Assembly (NCBI GenBank): GCA_963576725.1
Contig: OY755238.1
Coordinates: 26,380,334 to 26,444,333, forward strand
Direction of reading: 5' to 3'
DNA: 64,000 nt
Source of the DNA: Azorinus chamasolen
Taxonomy: Eukaryota > Mollusca > Bivalvia > Cardiida > Solecurtidae
The notes under the pieces are model-generated. The model saw nothing but the letters and a program-made list of their open reading frames with translations, was not told where the DNA came from and did not search any database. Every line of letters begins with the position of its first letter. The first letter of the stretch is position 1. Shown here one piece after another: positions 11,502-18,780 of this stretch. A program made the translations under genes and the position numbers.

Positions 11502-11671
11502 TCACCCAAAACTGGCGGAACTGCCAAAACATGACGTCATTGCTAAACTCCCAAATCGCCGAAGGTGGCAGATTCGCAAGTAATATGGTGGACGTCGATC
11601 TCTGTATGTTTTACATAATCGATATATAGCTGTTTCTCTGAAACAGTTTAACATCGTGCATGAAGAAAATT
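11502..11671 (-). CDS. Candidate last SLC7 exon (C-terminal tail)
   Basis: An acceptor TTTTTGCAG at 11680-11672 opens 55 codons in the phase needed after exon k (the split codon reads Lys), beginning FSSCTMLNCFRETAIYRL and rich in Arg/Lys/Tyr before a stop at 11504-11502. Light chains end in short polar cytoplasmic tails, so length and composition fit. The tail is not conserved, I see no family motif, and frame agreement has a one in three chance of being accidental. Confidence 0.3.
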
Positions 11672-11768
11672 CTGCAAAAATAACAATAAATAATGTTTGT
11701 AACCATTTTTCAACCCCCACAATCTGTTCTGTGACTGCCGAGAAACAATCGTTAACCTTTTAAAAGCG

Positions 11769-12000
11769 TTTACCCATCTCCTCATACTGACGCATTTGAA
11801 GCCTCTGTAAACGTCACCTTTTGAAACTATTGTTATAAATACAGCATTTGCTCCATAGGAGCAAATGCTCTATTTATCATAATGGTTTCAGAAATTCAAA
11901 ATTCTGAGAAAAAAACAACTTTTCTCTAGTAAATGTTCCTGTTCGGTAGTTTTATTCAAAGAGGTTGGTTCTTAAAATAGCATATGAGGGAATCGGTTAA
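11769..12000. mobile_element. pB-B MITE
   Basis: Core TTGCTCCATAGGAGCAAATG; right end AGCATATGAGGGAATCGGTTAA. The left end is decayed (ACCCATCTCCTCATAC). Confidence 0.75.
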
Positions 12001-12189
12001 AGGACTCAATTCAACTGAAGCTGACACATATATAAATTTGCTGTAAAACGTAAACTATAAACAGTAATGTCTGCCAGGATAATAGTAACATTTTGACACC
12101 GCTTAATAATTGATATTTAGAGGTAGGTCAAATACATATACATTACAAACAGCAGCTGTCATACTCTTATACCATGTTCAGCGGGTTAT

Positions 12190-12441
12190 TTAACCCTTTC
12201 CCTGTTGAATATATTCATGTTAGAAATATTGACATCGTGAATATTTAATAGCTAATTGTTTTATAATAACATATGAACAGACGATTGTTTTGACATTGGC
12301 AGAAACTGTAGAGTATAAGTATATTATTTCGTAAGCAAACAGAGCAGACCGTGGTCAGATGGCTTCTACAGAATCCCTCGGATCTGAGTCTACTCTGTTT
12401 ACAAAGGTGTGACAATTCGTTTGTATGGCGGAAAGGGTTAA
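12190..12441. mobile_element. pB-A MITE, complete
   Basis: TTAACCCTTTCCCTGTTGAA ... GGCGGAAAGGGTTAA with TTAA on both sides. Core GTAAGCAAACAGAGCAGACC with its complement GGTCTGAGTCTACTCTGTTT-like arm. Confidence 0.85.
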
Positions 12442-12468
12442 ACTTGTGTAATGATTTAATTAATAGTA

Positions 12469-12660
12469 CAATGGAACCTGTCTTAAGCGACCTGATATGA
12501 ATTGGACACAGGTGTCTTAAAACCAGGTGGTTGCTTAATACAGGACAAAAGTAGTGCAAAAAGCTCCTGCACTACTGTCGACCAGTATTAAGCTACCACC
12601 TCCTTACACACCCATACGTATACATCTTCTTTGACGGTCGCTTTAGACAGGTTCTATGGT
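12469..12660. mobile_element. pogo-C4 MITE
   Basis: CAATGGAACCTGTCTTAAGC at the left and GACAGGTTCTATGG at the right. Core arms ACCAGGTGGTTGCTTAATAC and complement; tip GCTCCTGCACTAC. Confidence 0.7.
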
Positions 12661-12682
12661 ATAATGCGAAAATCAATCAATT

Positions 12683-12934
12683 TTAACCCTTTACCCAATA
12701 GCCTGTTTCTAGTTGTGGAGACAGGTGGCCACTTAAAGCAGGTTGAAAGTAAAGCAGAATGTGCCTTAAGGCGCATTCTGCTTTACTTTCAGCCTGCTTT
12801 AAGCTACCAACTGCTAGGATATAGAAAATATTTCCTATGGTATTTGTTCATGACTATATAAAATTGAACTATTTTCTTCAGTGGAGGAATAAATTAAATA
12901 CGCTAAAAGCCGCTTCTATCAGGTAAAGGGTTAA
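12683..12934. mobile_element. Hybrid MITE: TTAA ends around a pogo-C-type core
   Basis: Outer ends TTAACCCTTTACC and GGTAAAGGGTTAA belong to the TTAA class. The interior 12719-12828 (GACAGGTGGCCACTTAAAGC, stem GTAAAGCAGAATGTGCC, tip CCTTAAGG) is the stem seen in pogo-C elements, but without CAGTA ends. Confidence 0.7.
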
Positions 12935-13284
12935 GACAAGCCAGTCTGTAAGCAGCCCCTGAACCTACGATCTTAAACAGGAGTTAACAAAGAACAAATG
13001 AAACTAAAACGAGATGAAAACAAACAAATGACGATGGAGATTGATTGTGAGCAAATACAACGGAATGGTTTATGCCTTTGTTTAGGTCATTGTTCATGTG
13101 TTGGGACAACTTCCATAATTATCTGCAAAGACCTGTATACTCGATCTGAAAAAAAAGAAAACAAAAGGCTTACACTGTAAATATATAAGTATAACCTAAA
13201 TGACTGTCATGTTGAAACCTTACGGTTAACCCCGCCCCTCATCCTTCCCCTTAACATAAGCATGGTCACAGCGTTAACATAATA
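12935..13284. other. No recognised feature
   Basis: A 60-codon frame (12998-13180) and a poly-A-rich stretch; nothing supports a gene. Confidence 0.5.
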
Positions 13285-13487
13285 CAGTAAAACCTCTCTA
13301 AACCGGGTGTTAACCTTAGCGTAAATATCGGTCTTGGAGACAGGTTGCAGCTAATGCAGTGTGAAAGTCGTGTAGTAAGCTCCTCTATAGGAGTTTCCTG
13401 CATGACATTCACACCGCATTAATCAAGCATCTGTCTAAAAATATCTTAATTCTTCTCTATTAGAATTTCGGTGTAGATGGGTTTTAA
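13285..13487. mobile_element. pogo-C2 MITE
   Basis: CAGTAAAACCTCTCTAAACC left end next to TA; stem GCAGTGTGAAAGTCGTG, tip CTCCTCTATAGGAG. Right end decayed (GATGGGTTTTAATGA). Confidence 0.75.
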
Positions 13488-14063
13488 TGAACTGTTTTAT
13501 TTGGTGTTAGACATATGTCAACAAAGGGTTTATTATAGCATACGTTATCACACTAATTGCGGGCGATTCGTTGTCTCAAGTGTGATATCACTAACACATA
13601 TAATATCCCACAGCATACGAGTGACGGCTGTTTTAACATATTTGGATAGTGAGTAGTCACTCGGCGTCTAATTAATGACCGCGCTGACGGGTCCTCCCTC
13701 CCGAAGCAATAATATACAGCAGATAAAAAACATTGCAGTGCGGGACACGAGTCACTAACGTTCTTTGCAAACAGTGTATACCCAGATGAGAGAGCTCCTG
13801 AAGGAGCCATCTCCTCCAGGGACTTCACTGTTTATCATGCCACACTTTTCTTTAGAAAACTCTCTAAATGTTCACTATAAGCTTGACCTGTTTGACCCTT
13901 GGAATAGTCAATTTGAAAATTCAGCTTTGTAAGTGTTAACTACTTAGTTAATGAACCGCGTGTTAGATGGAAAGAGATAAAACACAAATACTACAGAAAG
14001 AAAGACAAACAGTTAGAATGTGAGTCAGAGGAGGAAAAGAAGTATATGGGGACTTCATTATGT
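13488..14063. repeat. Palindromic fragment and H repeat
   Basis: 13735-13850 carries CAAACAGTGTATACCCAGAT, GAGAGCTCCTGAAGGAGCCA, ending in CACTTTTCTTTAGAAAAC; it continues as H to 13930. The same order (core then H) occurs at 63219-63330, so H looks like the flank of a core-bearing element. Confidence 0.55.
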
Positions 14064-14292
14064 TTAACCCATTCCCTAATAGGCTATTTTTAGATCCAAC
14101 CTCTTTGGATAAATCTACCGAAAAGGAGCATTAACTAGAGAAAAGGAAACTTTTAGAATTTTGTAGTTCTGAAACCATTGTGATAAATAGAGCATTTGCT
14201 CCTTAGGAGCAAATGCTCTATTTATGACAACGGGTTCAAAAAGTGACTTTTACAGAGGCGTAGAAATGCGTATTAATGGAGGAAAGGGTTAA
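14064..14292. mobile_element. pB-B MITE, complete
   Basis: TTAACCCATTCCCTAATAGG ... GGAGGAAAGGGTTAA, TTAA on both sides. The tip reads GCTCCTTAGGAGC. Confidence 0.9.
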
Positions 14293-14299
14293 TTCTGTA

Positions 14300-14490
14300 C
14301 TCTGTAAATATTAATGTTTAAGTATCAATTCTTATAATGACAAATACATACAGCGCATATGGTCATGGGAGAAACATATCTATAGTACTTCATAAGCGAA
14401 CAGAGCAAAACCTGGTCGGATGGCTCCGTCACGATTCACGAACCATCTTATATGGGTCTACTCTGTTTGTAAGGTCGTTAAAAGGGTATT
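14300..14490. repeat. pB-A MITE, decayed
   Basis: Right-hand body with AAGCGAACAGAGCAAAACCT and GGGTCTACTCTGTTTGTAAG. The tip is replaced by CCGTCACGATTCACGAACC. It ends about 80 bp before exon k's donor in window coordinates. Confidence 0.65.
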
Positions 14491-14570
14491 TGTAGAGTAA
14501 AGAAACACATACAATAAATAGTTTAAAGAGATACAGTGTTTATGATAATACTGTTTTTAAATGTACTTAC

Positions 14571-14739
14571 TTAAGTATGGTATACGTTGTGTATGGTATA
14601 TGAACGGAAAGTACACAAATATCCCTGATATAATAAACATGATGGCGTACAGAAATGTTACTCTTCCGGTCTGTATGATGGGCGAGACGGTGAGATACAC
14701 AGACATGAGCAGGACCAGGATTGGAATTATTATTGGCAC
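14571..14739 (-). CDS. SLC7 exon k: helices 11-12
   Basis: 169 nt, enters in phase 0 and leaves in phase 1. It encodes VPIIIPILVLLMSVYLTVSP, IIQTGRVTFLYAIMFIISGI, then FVYFPFIYHTQRIPYL and one base. With exon j it gives the RPYKVPIIIPIL junction of the family. Acceptor TTTTCAG; donor GTAAGT at 14570-14565. An open frame continues a few codons past the donor, but the strong donor and the missing tail argue for one more exon. Confidence 0.9.
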
Positions 14740-14942
14740 CTGAAAAGGAAACAGAGTTCATATCCACATATAGAGTAAATTCGGAATCGACATCCATGCA
14801 AACAGCTTCATGTAAGGACTATCTTAAACTTGACAGTCTTGATTGAGCAATGACAATGCATGTATATACAGTAAACATACCTAGAATGACAATTCAAAAC
14901 GACGTCTAATGCATAGATGTTAAGGCCGGTTTTAGTTTAATT

Positions 14943-15128
14943 TTAACCCATTTCCCCCTACTAACGCCTTTTTTAAACCACTGTGAAAAATAGAGTATTT
15001 GCTCCATAGGAGCAAATGCTCTATTTATCAAAATGGTTTAAAAATTACACAATTCTAAACTTTCCCTTTTCTTTAGTAAATACTCATTTTCGGTTTGGTC
15101 TAAAATAGTCTAGGAGTGAAATGGTTAA
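14943..15128. mobile_element. pB-B MITE, complete
   Basis: TTAACCCATTTCCCC ... GTGAAATGGTTAA, TTAA on both sides; tip TTGCTCCATAGGAGCAAATG. Lies in the intron between exons j and k. Confidence 0.8.
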
Positions 15129-15164
15129 TAGAGGTATGCAGTCCGTTCTTATCACATGCTTTGA

Positions 15165-15345
15165 ACGCATTACCTTATAAATATTAATGTTAGAACTAAT
15201 GACATCATGAATGTCAATTAGATTAATTTTTATAATGACATATAAACACAGGAGGTCTTGGTTAAGAAACTGTAAATAAAATCTAGATTATTTCTTAAGC
15301 AAACAGAGTAGACCCCGTAAGGGTTGTCTGGTTTTCTTTTACGCT
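15165..15345. repeat. pB-A MITE, partial
   Basis: ATTAATGTTAGAACTAATGA...ATAATGACATATAAACACAG then TTAAGCAAACAGAGTAGACC. The palindrome is cut after CCCGTAAGGGTTG. Confidence 0.6.
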
Positions 15346-15769
15346 GTAAGAAAATGCATAAAATGTGTATATATAGAGTAAATGTTTTCAAGTGTCACGA
15401 TTCTGATGCCGTGTGCGATCGGGGTTTAAGCTGTTTGCGCAGCTCCCGAAGACACAGATCCTAGAGGGCATACATAGTGAACGAAGAAACTGAAGGAAAT
15501 ATTTAAAAACATACTAATAGAAGTGAAGAAATAACTAAGGACTGCTGGAGGACATTATAGAGAAACACTATGTAGGTGAAAGAAAATAAGAAAATGTAGT
15601 AATAAAGATAGAAACAAAAACGAAAATGACAATATGACAATTAAAGAATTATAAATTAACAAATGAAAGAAAGACAGGAATCTGGGAAGTTGGTGGAGAA
15701 GCAACCTATAAATCTTATCCACTCAAATTTGGACTCTTGCAATCTCAGCTAATTCCGACTTGATGAAGC
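15346..15769. other. No recognised feature
   Basis: Purine-rich AT DNA, with no gene or repeat assigned. Confidence 0.5.
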
Positions 15770-15925
15770 CGTTGAAAAGCTATTGACTGTGTGTCCAACT
15801 GGTAAGGTCCTGGCCAGACGTCCAGTTATTCGTGACTGTGTGTCCAACTGGTTAGGTTCTGGTGAGACGTCCAGTCACTCGGCGTATCATCTGGAGCCAA
15901 GGTGTTTGCAAATGCGAGTCAGATC
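15770..15925. repeat. pB-I core with a 49-bp tandem duplication
   Basis: TGACTGTGTGTCCAACTGGT begins at 15784 and again at 15833. The second copy continues into GAGACGTCCAGTCACTCGGC and GTATCATCTGGAGCC, the pB-I palindrome. Confidence 0.7.
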
Positions 15926-15952
15926 TCGGATAGTGGGACAGTATCAAGACAA

Positions 15953-16119
15953 CAGTAAAATCTAGTAGAGAAGAATTTAGATACTTTTAGGCAAGTGGCT
16001 GCTTAATGCAGGGTGAAAGTCATATTTCTGAATGAAATTCACCCTGCATTAAGCTATCACCTGTCTCCAAGACCGATATTTATATTATAGTTAACATCCG
16101 GTTTAGAGGGCTTTTACTG
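15953..16119. mobile_element. pogo-C2 MITE, tip deleted
   Basis: CAGTAAAATCTAGTAGAG ... GGTTTAGAGGGCTTTTACTG. The stem GCAGGGTGAAAGTCAT meets its complement after only ATTTCTGA, so the tip is gone. Confidence 0.8.
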
Positions 16120-16149
16120 TCTATTGTTGTGTGAATTACATTTATGTGA

Positions 16150-16330
16150 TCCCCCGCCGGACCTAGTCCTTCGGACGAGACTATAAACCGAGGTCCGATG
16201 TATCAGTGCTTTACACTGGGCATCTAAAAGAACCAGAGAAACTCAGTCGATAATAAGAGTAGGGCATCGCGCCCGGGTTTCGCCGTATCCTCTCCCCTCT
16301 CTCTAGGGCGTCCAATTAGCCCATAGTGAG
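16150..16330. repeat. SINE-like repeat
   Basis: CCGGACCTAGTCCTTCGGAC, GACTATAAACCGAGGTCCGA and GTGCTTTACACTGGGCATCT are sequences I associate with tails of dispersed repeats in molluscs. No second copy is in this window, so the class is a guess. Confidence 0.4.
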
Positions 16331-16389
16331 CAGAAACGGACGTAAATCAACACAAACAAACAAACAAAAAAAACATTTATTTGACTTAC

Positions 16390-16539
16390 TTTATACGGCC
16401 TGTTTAAGTCTGGTTCCGTGTAGCGTAGATACAACAGGGCCGCCATGGTTGTCCCGTACGCCAGCCACAGCGAGAAACTATAAAAGTCTATCAGCGTGCT
16501 TATATCCCCAGGAATCAGCGTGCATATACTTATAAATAC
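16390..16539 (-). CDS. SLC7 exon j: helices 9-10
   Basis: 150 nt, phase 0 at both ends. It encodes VFISICTLIPGDISTLIDFY then SFSLWLAYGTTMAALLYLRY and TEPDLNRPYK. IPGDI..LI..FSF..WL.YG......LRY..P.L.RP.K is diagnostic for SLC7. Acceptor TTTACAG, donor GTAAGT at 16389-16384. It lies just 5' (in gene sense) of a SINE-like repeat and just 3' of the J copy that ends Penelope-like element 1. Confidence 0.93.
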
Positions 16540-16549
16540 CTGTAAACAC

Positions 16550-16800
16550 GTAATAAAGAAAGTACAAAAATGAGTCATGCAGGAAACACCACATACAGAA
16601 CAAACACTCGCCCGAACAGCAACACAAGGAAACAGCAAATGTACATAAGTAGAAAAAACAACAAGAGACGCACAAAGACAAAACAAACATACAATAGGAG
16701 GAAGATGGAAGTACCGCCTTGGAACGGTCAGTGACAAAGGTCACCGGGGGGTTAAACCGGTTTATGGGCGCCCAACCTCACACTTATTCCATCCCCATCC
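16550..16800 (-). mobile_element. J retroposon copy 1 at the 3' end of Penelope-like element 1
   Basis: In minus sense it runs from GTTGGGCGCCCATAAACCGG through CACTGACCGTTCCAAGGCGG to GTATGTGGTGTTTCCTGCAT. It follows the Penelope-like coding region in the same sense, so it is either that element's 3' UTR or a SINE sharing it. It ends about 10 bp from the acceptor of exon j. Confidence 0.65.
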
Positions 16801-16903
16801 TAAAAGACAAACAGTGTAAATAAACGTATCCCCTCTCCGACTAATCTACAACAACCACGACAGCAAATACAGTGGTAAAGTGCATGTATAACAAAAAAAA
16901 CAT

Positions 16904-17143
16904 TTAATTGAACATACTGTATCTACCTATCGCTAGTGTACTCAATGATTGAGCTGCAAACAGAGTAACTGTAGAAAGGTAATAAAGGGTACGACAAAAA
17001 TGAAATAGTACATATATCCGACGTTCTCCTTCCATTTCTGGATTTAAGAGGTCGCCTTCATAGAGTACTAAACCTTTCTTGTCGGCGTACATGCAAAGAG
17101 GCCAGCGTGATTGCCAACTGTAAAAGGGTTCACAACCAACCAT
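16904..17143 (-). pseudogene. Penelope-like C-terminal extension, frameshifted
   Basis: 79 codons in a different frame, overlapping the RT end: FYSWQSRWPLCMYADKKGLV and LYEGDLLNPEMEGERRIYVL. The same block follows the RT in copy 2 (22329-22661), so it may be a real extension separated by a frameshift or be 3' UTR; two similar open copies slightly favour coding. Confidence 0.4.
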
Positions 17144-17985
17144 GCAGTATGTTGTAGTACTACAGGATCATATCCCTTTTTAATGAATTGTTTTATATAT
17201 TTGATGAACAAAGTGAGAAAATGGGTATGTCCAATAATTTTACGAAGTTTGTAAATCACATCACCATAAAATTCAGGATGTGAAATACCGTGTCGCAGAA
17301 GCACCTTGAGATTACATTTGTACTTGCCAATAAGCGAGAGATTTCGATAGTAAAATTTACAGAAAGTTTTTCTTAGTTTATGGTATCTATATCCTTGTTT
17401 AAGCAGTTTTTCAGTTAAAATGAGATTTCGACTGTTAAAATCGGCAATAGATGAACAAGCTCTAGCAAAACGAATCAGTTGAGATATATAAACCCCGTAA
17501 GATGGAGCACGGGGAACATCCCCGTCAAGATGAGGAAAATTTACAATATTAAAATCAAAATCATCTCTTTTGTCATATATTTTAGAAGAAATCATTCCAT
17601 TATTAATTTTAAGGTCTAGGTCAAGAAACGCTGCATAATTGTCGGACGGGTTAGCTTTATTCAATTTGAGTTCTTTAGGATAAATTGTAGGAATCAGAGC
17701 ATCGAAGAAAGGGTTATCTAAGTTAAAAATATCATCCAAATATCGACAAGTTTCATTGAAGGCTTTTATAACATCTTCTTGTGATTGAGGATTCAAACTT
17801 AACATGAAATCTCTCTCATAGCAGTACAAAAACAAATCTGCGACAAGTGGTGCACAATTCGTACCCATAGGAATACCAATTACCTGACGGTATATAGCAT
17901 TCCCATAACGTACAAATATGTTATCCAAAAGAAAGGTTAGTGCTTCGCAAACTTCTGAGCAAGTCCAATTGGTGTAATATTTCAT
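17068..17985 (-). CDS. Penelope-like reverse transcriptase, C-terminal part
   Basis: 305 codons open. It primes DNA synthesis on target DNA for a Penelope-like element. Residues 37-49 read GIPMGTNCAPLVA and residues 82-86 YLDDI, the RT motifs B and C (catalytic Asp pair) of this class. Downstream blocks FLDLDLKINNGMISSKIYDK, DDFDFNIVNFPHLDG and NPFTVGNHAGLFAC are shared with copy 2. The frame starts inside the RT, so the upstream fingers are absent or out of frame. A stop after TPTRKV is followed in another frame by related residues, pointing to a frameshift near the end. Confidence 0.85.
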   Translation of the reverse strand: MKYYTNWTCSEVCEALTFLLDNIFVRYGNAIYRQVIGIPMGTNCAPLVADLFLYCYERDFMLSLNPQSQEDVIKAFNETCRYLDDIFNLDNPFFDALIPTIYPKELKLNKANPSDNYAAFLDLDLKINNGMISSKIYDKRDDFDFNIVNFPHLDGDVPRAPSYGVYISQLIRFARACSSIADFNSRNLILTEKLLKQGYRYHKLRKTFCKFYYRNLSLIGKYKCNLKVLLRHGISHPEFYGDVIYKLRKIIGHTHFLTLFIKYIKQFIKKGYDPVVLQHTAWLVVNPFTVGNHAGLFACTPTRKV

Positions 17986-18146
17986 TCGTTTATCTGGTTA
18001 TATTTTGATTTGACGTTTTTATAGATATCTTGAACACATTTTCTAACTGTTGAAACTATGCAGTCTGTAAAAACAGTATTGTCTAAATTAGCGTCAAGGG
18101 AAAAACAAGGCAAACGGGCAGTTGAAAACGTCGTACTCAAAGATCT

Positions 18147-18265
18147 GGGCCCAAGGTTATAAAACGTCTTGGTCTGAGATCACTCTCAAGTATCCGATTG
18201 GTCAGATTCTGAGCATGCTCAGAATCTGACCAATCAGATACTTGAGAATGATCTCATACTCAAGC
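18147..18265. mobile_element. D2 inverted-repeat element
   Basis: GGGCCCAAGGTTATAAAACG, then stem TCTCAAGTATCCGATTGGTC with complement, tip GAGCATGCTC. The right end is clipped after GATCTCATACTCAAG, exactly where the non-LTR sequence starts. Confidence 0.75.
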
Positions 18266-18727
18266 AAAAGGTTTTGTAGCGAATCATTGTGGATATCGAT
18301 TAAGAATAAAGGTGAAGAATATTTATTGGGACTATTTTATAGTCCTACAACTGCTGATAGGTATTTTTTTAATAGACTCAACTTAAATATTGAAAAAGCA
18401 TACGAGCAATCGAGCAAAATTATTATAGTAGGAGATCTTAATGAAGATTTATTTAATCCTCGATTTGGAAATTTAAAACAAGTCATTGTCACTAACTCGA
18501 TGCAAAATGTCATTATGCAATCAACAAGGGGGCATGCTCTGCTTGATCCAATATTAATTCCTTTTGATATGCCATTTATTACATCTGATATTCTTACTGT
18601 TCCGAGGGACATAAGTGACCATAACGCTACATTAATAGCTCTACCCTTTTCATATCAAATCCAAAGTAAATTTACTAGGAAAATATGGATCTATAAAATA
18701 GCAAATTTTGAACAATTAAGAAATTGA
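18242..18727 (+). pseudogene. AP-endonuclease domain, C-terminal fragment
   Basis: Frame of about 160 codons; the first few are D2 sequence. ESLWISIKNKGEEYLLGLFY, then IIIVGDLNEDLF (the GDxN catalytic block) and RDISDHNATLIAL (the SDH block) identify the apurinic-like nuclease that nicks the target. It ends at IYKIANFEQLRN and a stop. The same ~32-bp IYKIAKFEQL segment reappears 104 bp later at the start of the RT frame, so a short duplication with an insert of about 72 bp has split one ORF2 into two frames. Confidence 0.8.
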
Positions 18728-18780
18728 GAAAATGATAAAAACCCAATATCGAAAATTTTGTCACTATTACAGGTTTTGTC

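Larger units (their letters stand above)
16820..17990 (-). mobile_element. Penelope-like element 1 (5'-truncated)
   Basis: Carries the C-terminal half of a Penelope-type reverse transcriptase plus a 3' flank ending in J. No GIY-YIG nuclease domain is visible. The upstream part of the protein (seen in copy 2) is missing beyond about 18000-18120, where an inverted repeat D2 and a plus-strand non-LTR element begin. Confidence 0.85.

Noticed and set aside
14557..14743. Plus-strand and alternative minus-strand frames over exon k
   Set aside because: Shadows of the transporter exon; only the minus frame with VPIIIPIL matches a family.
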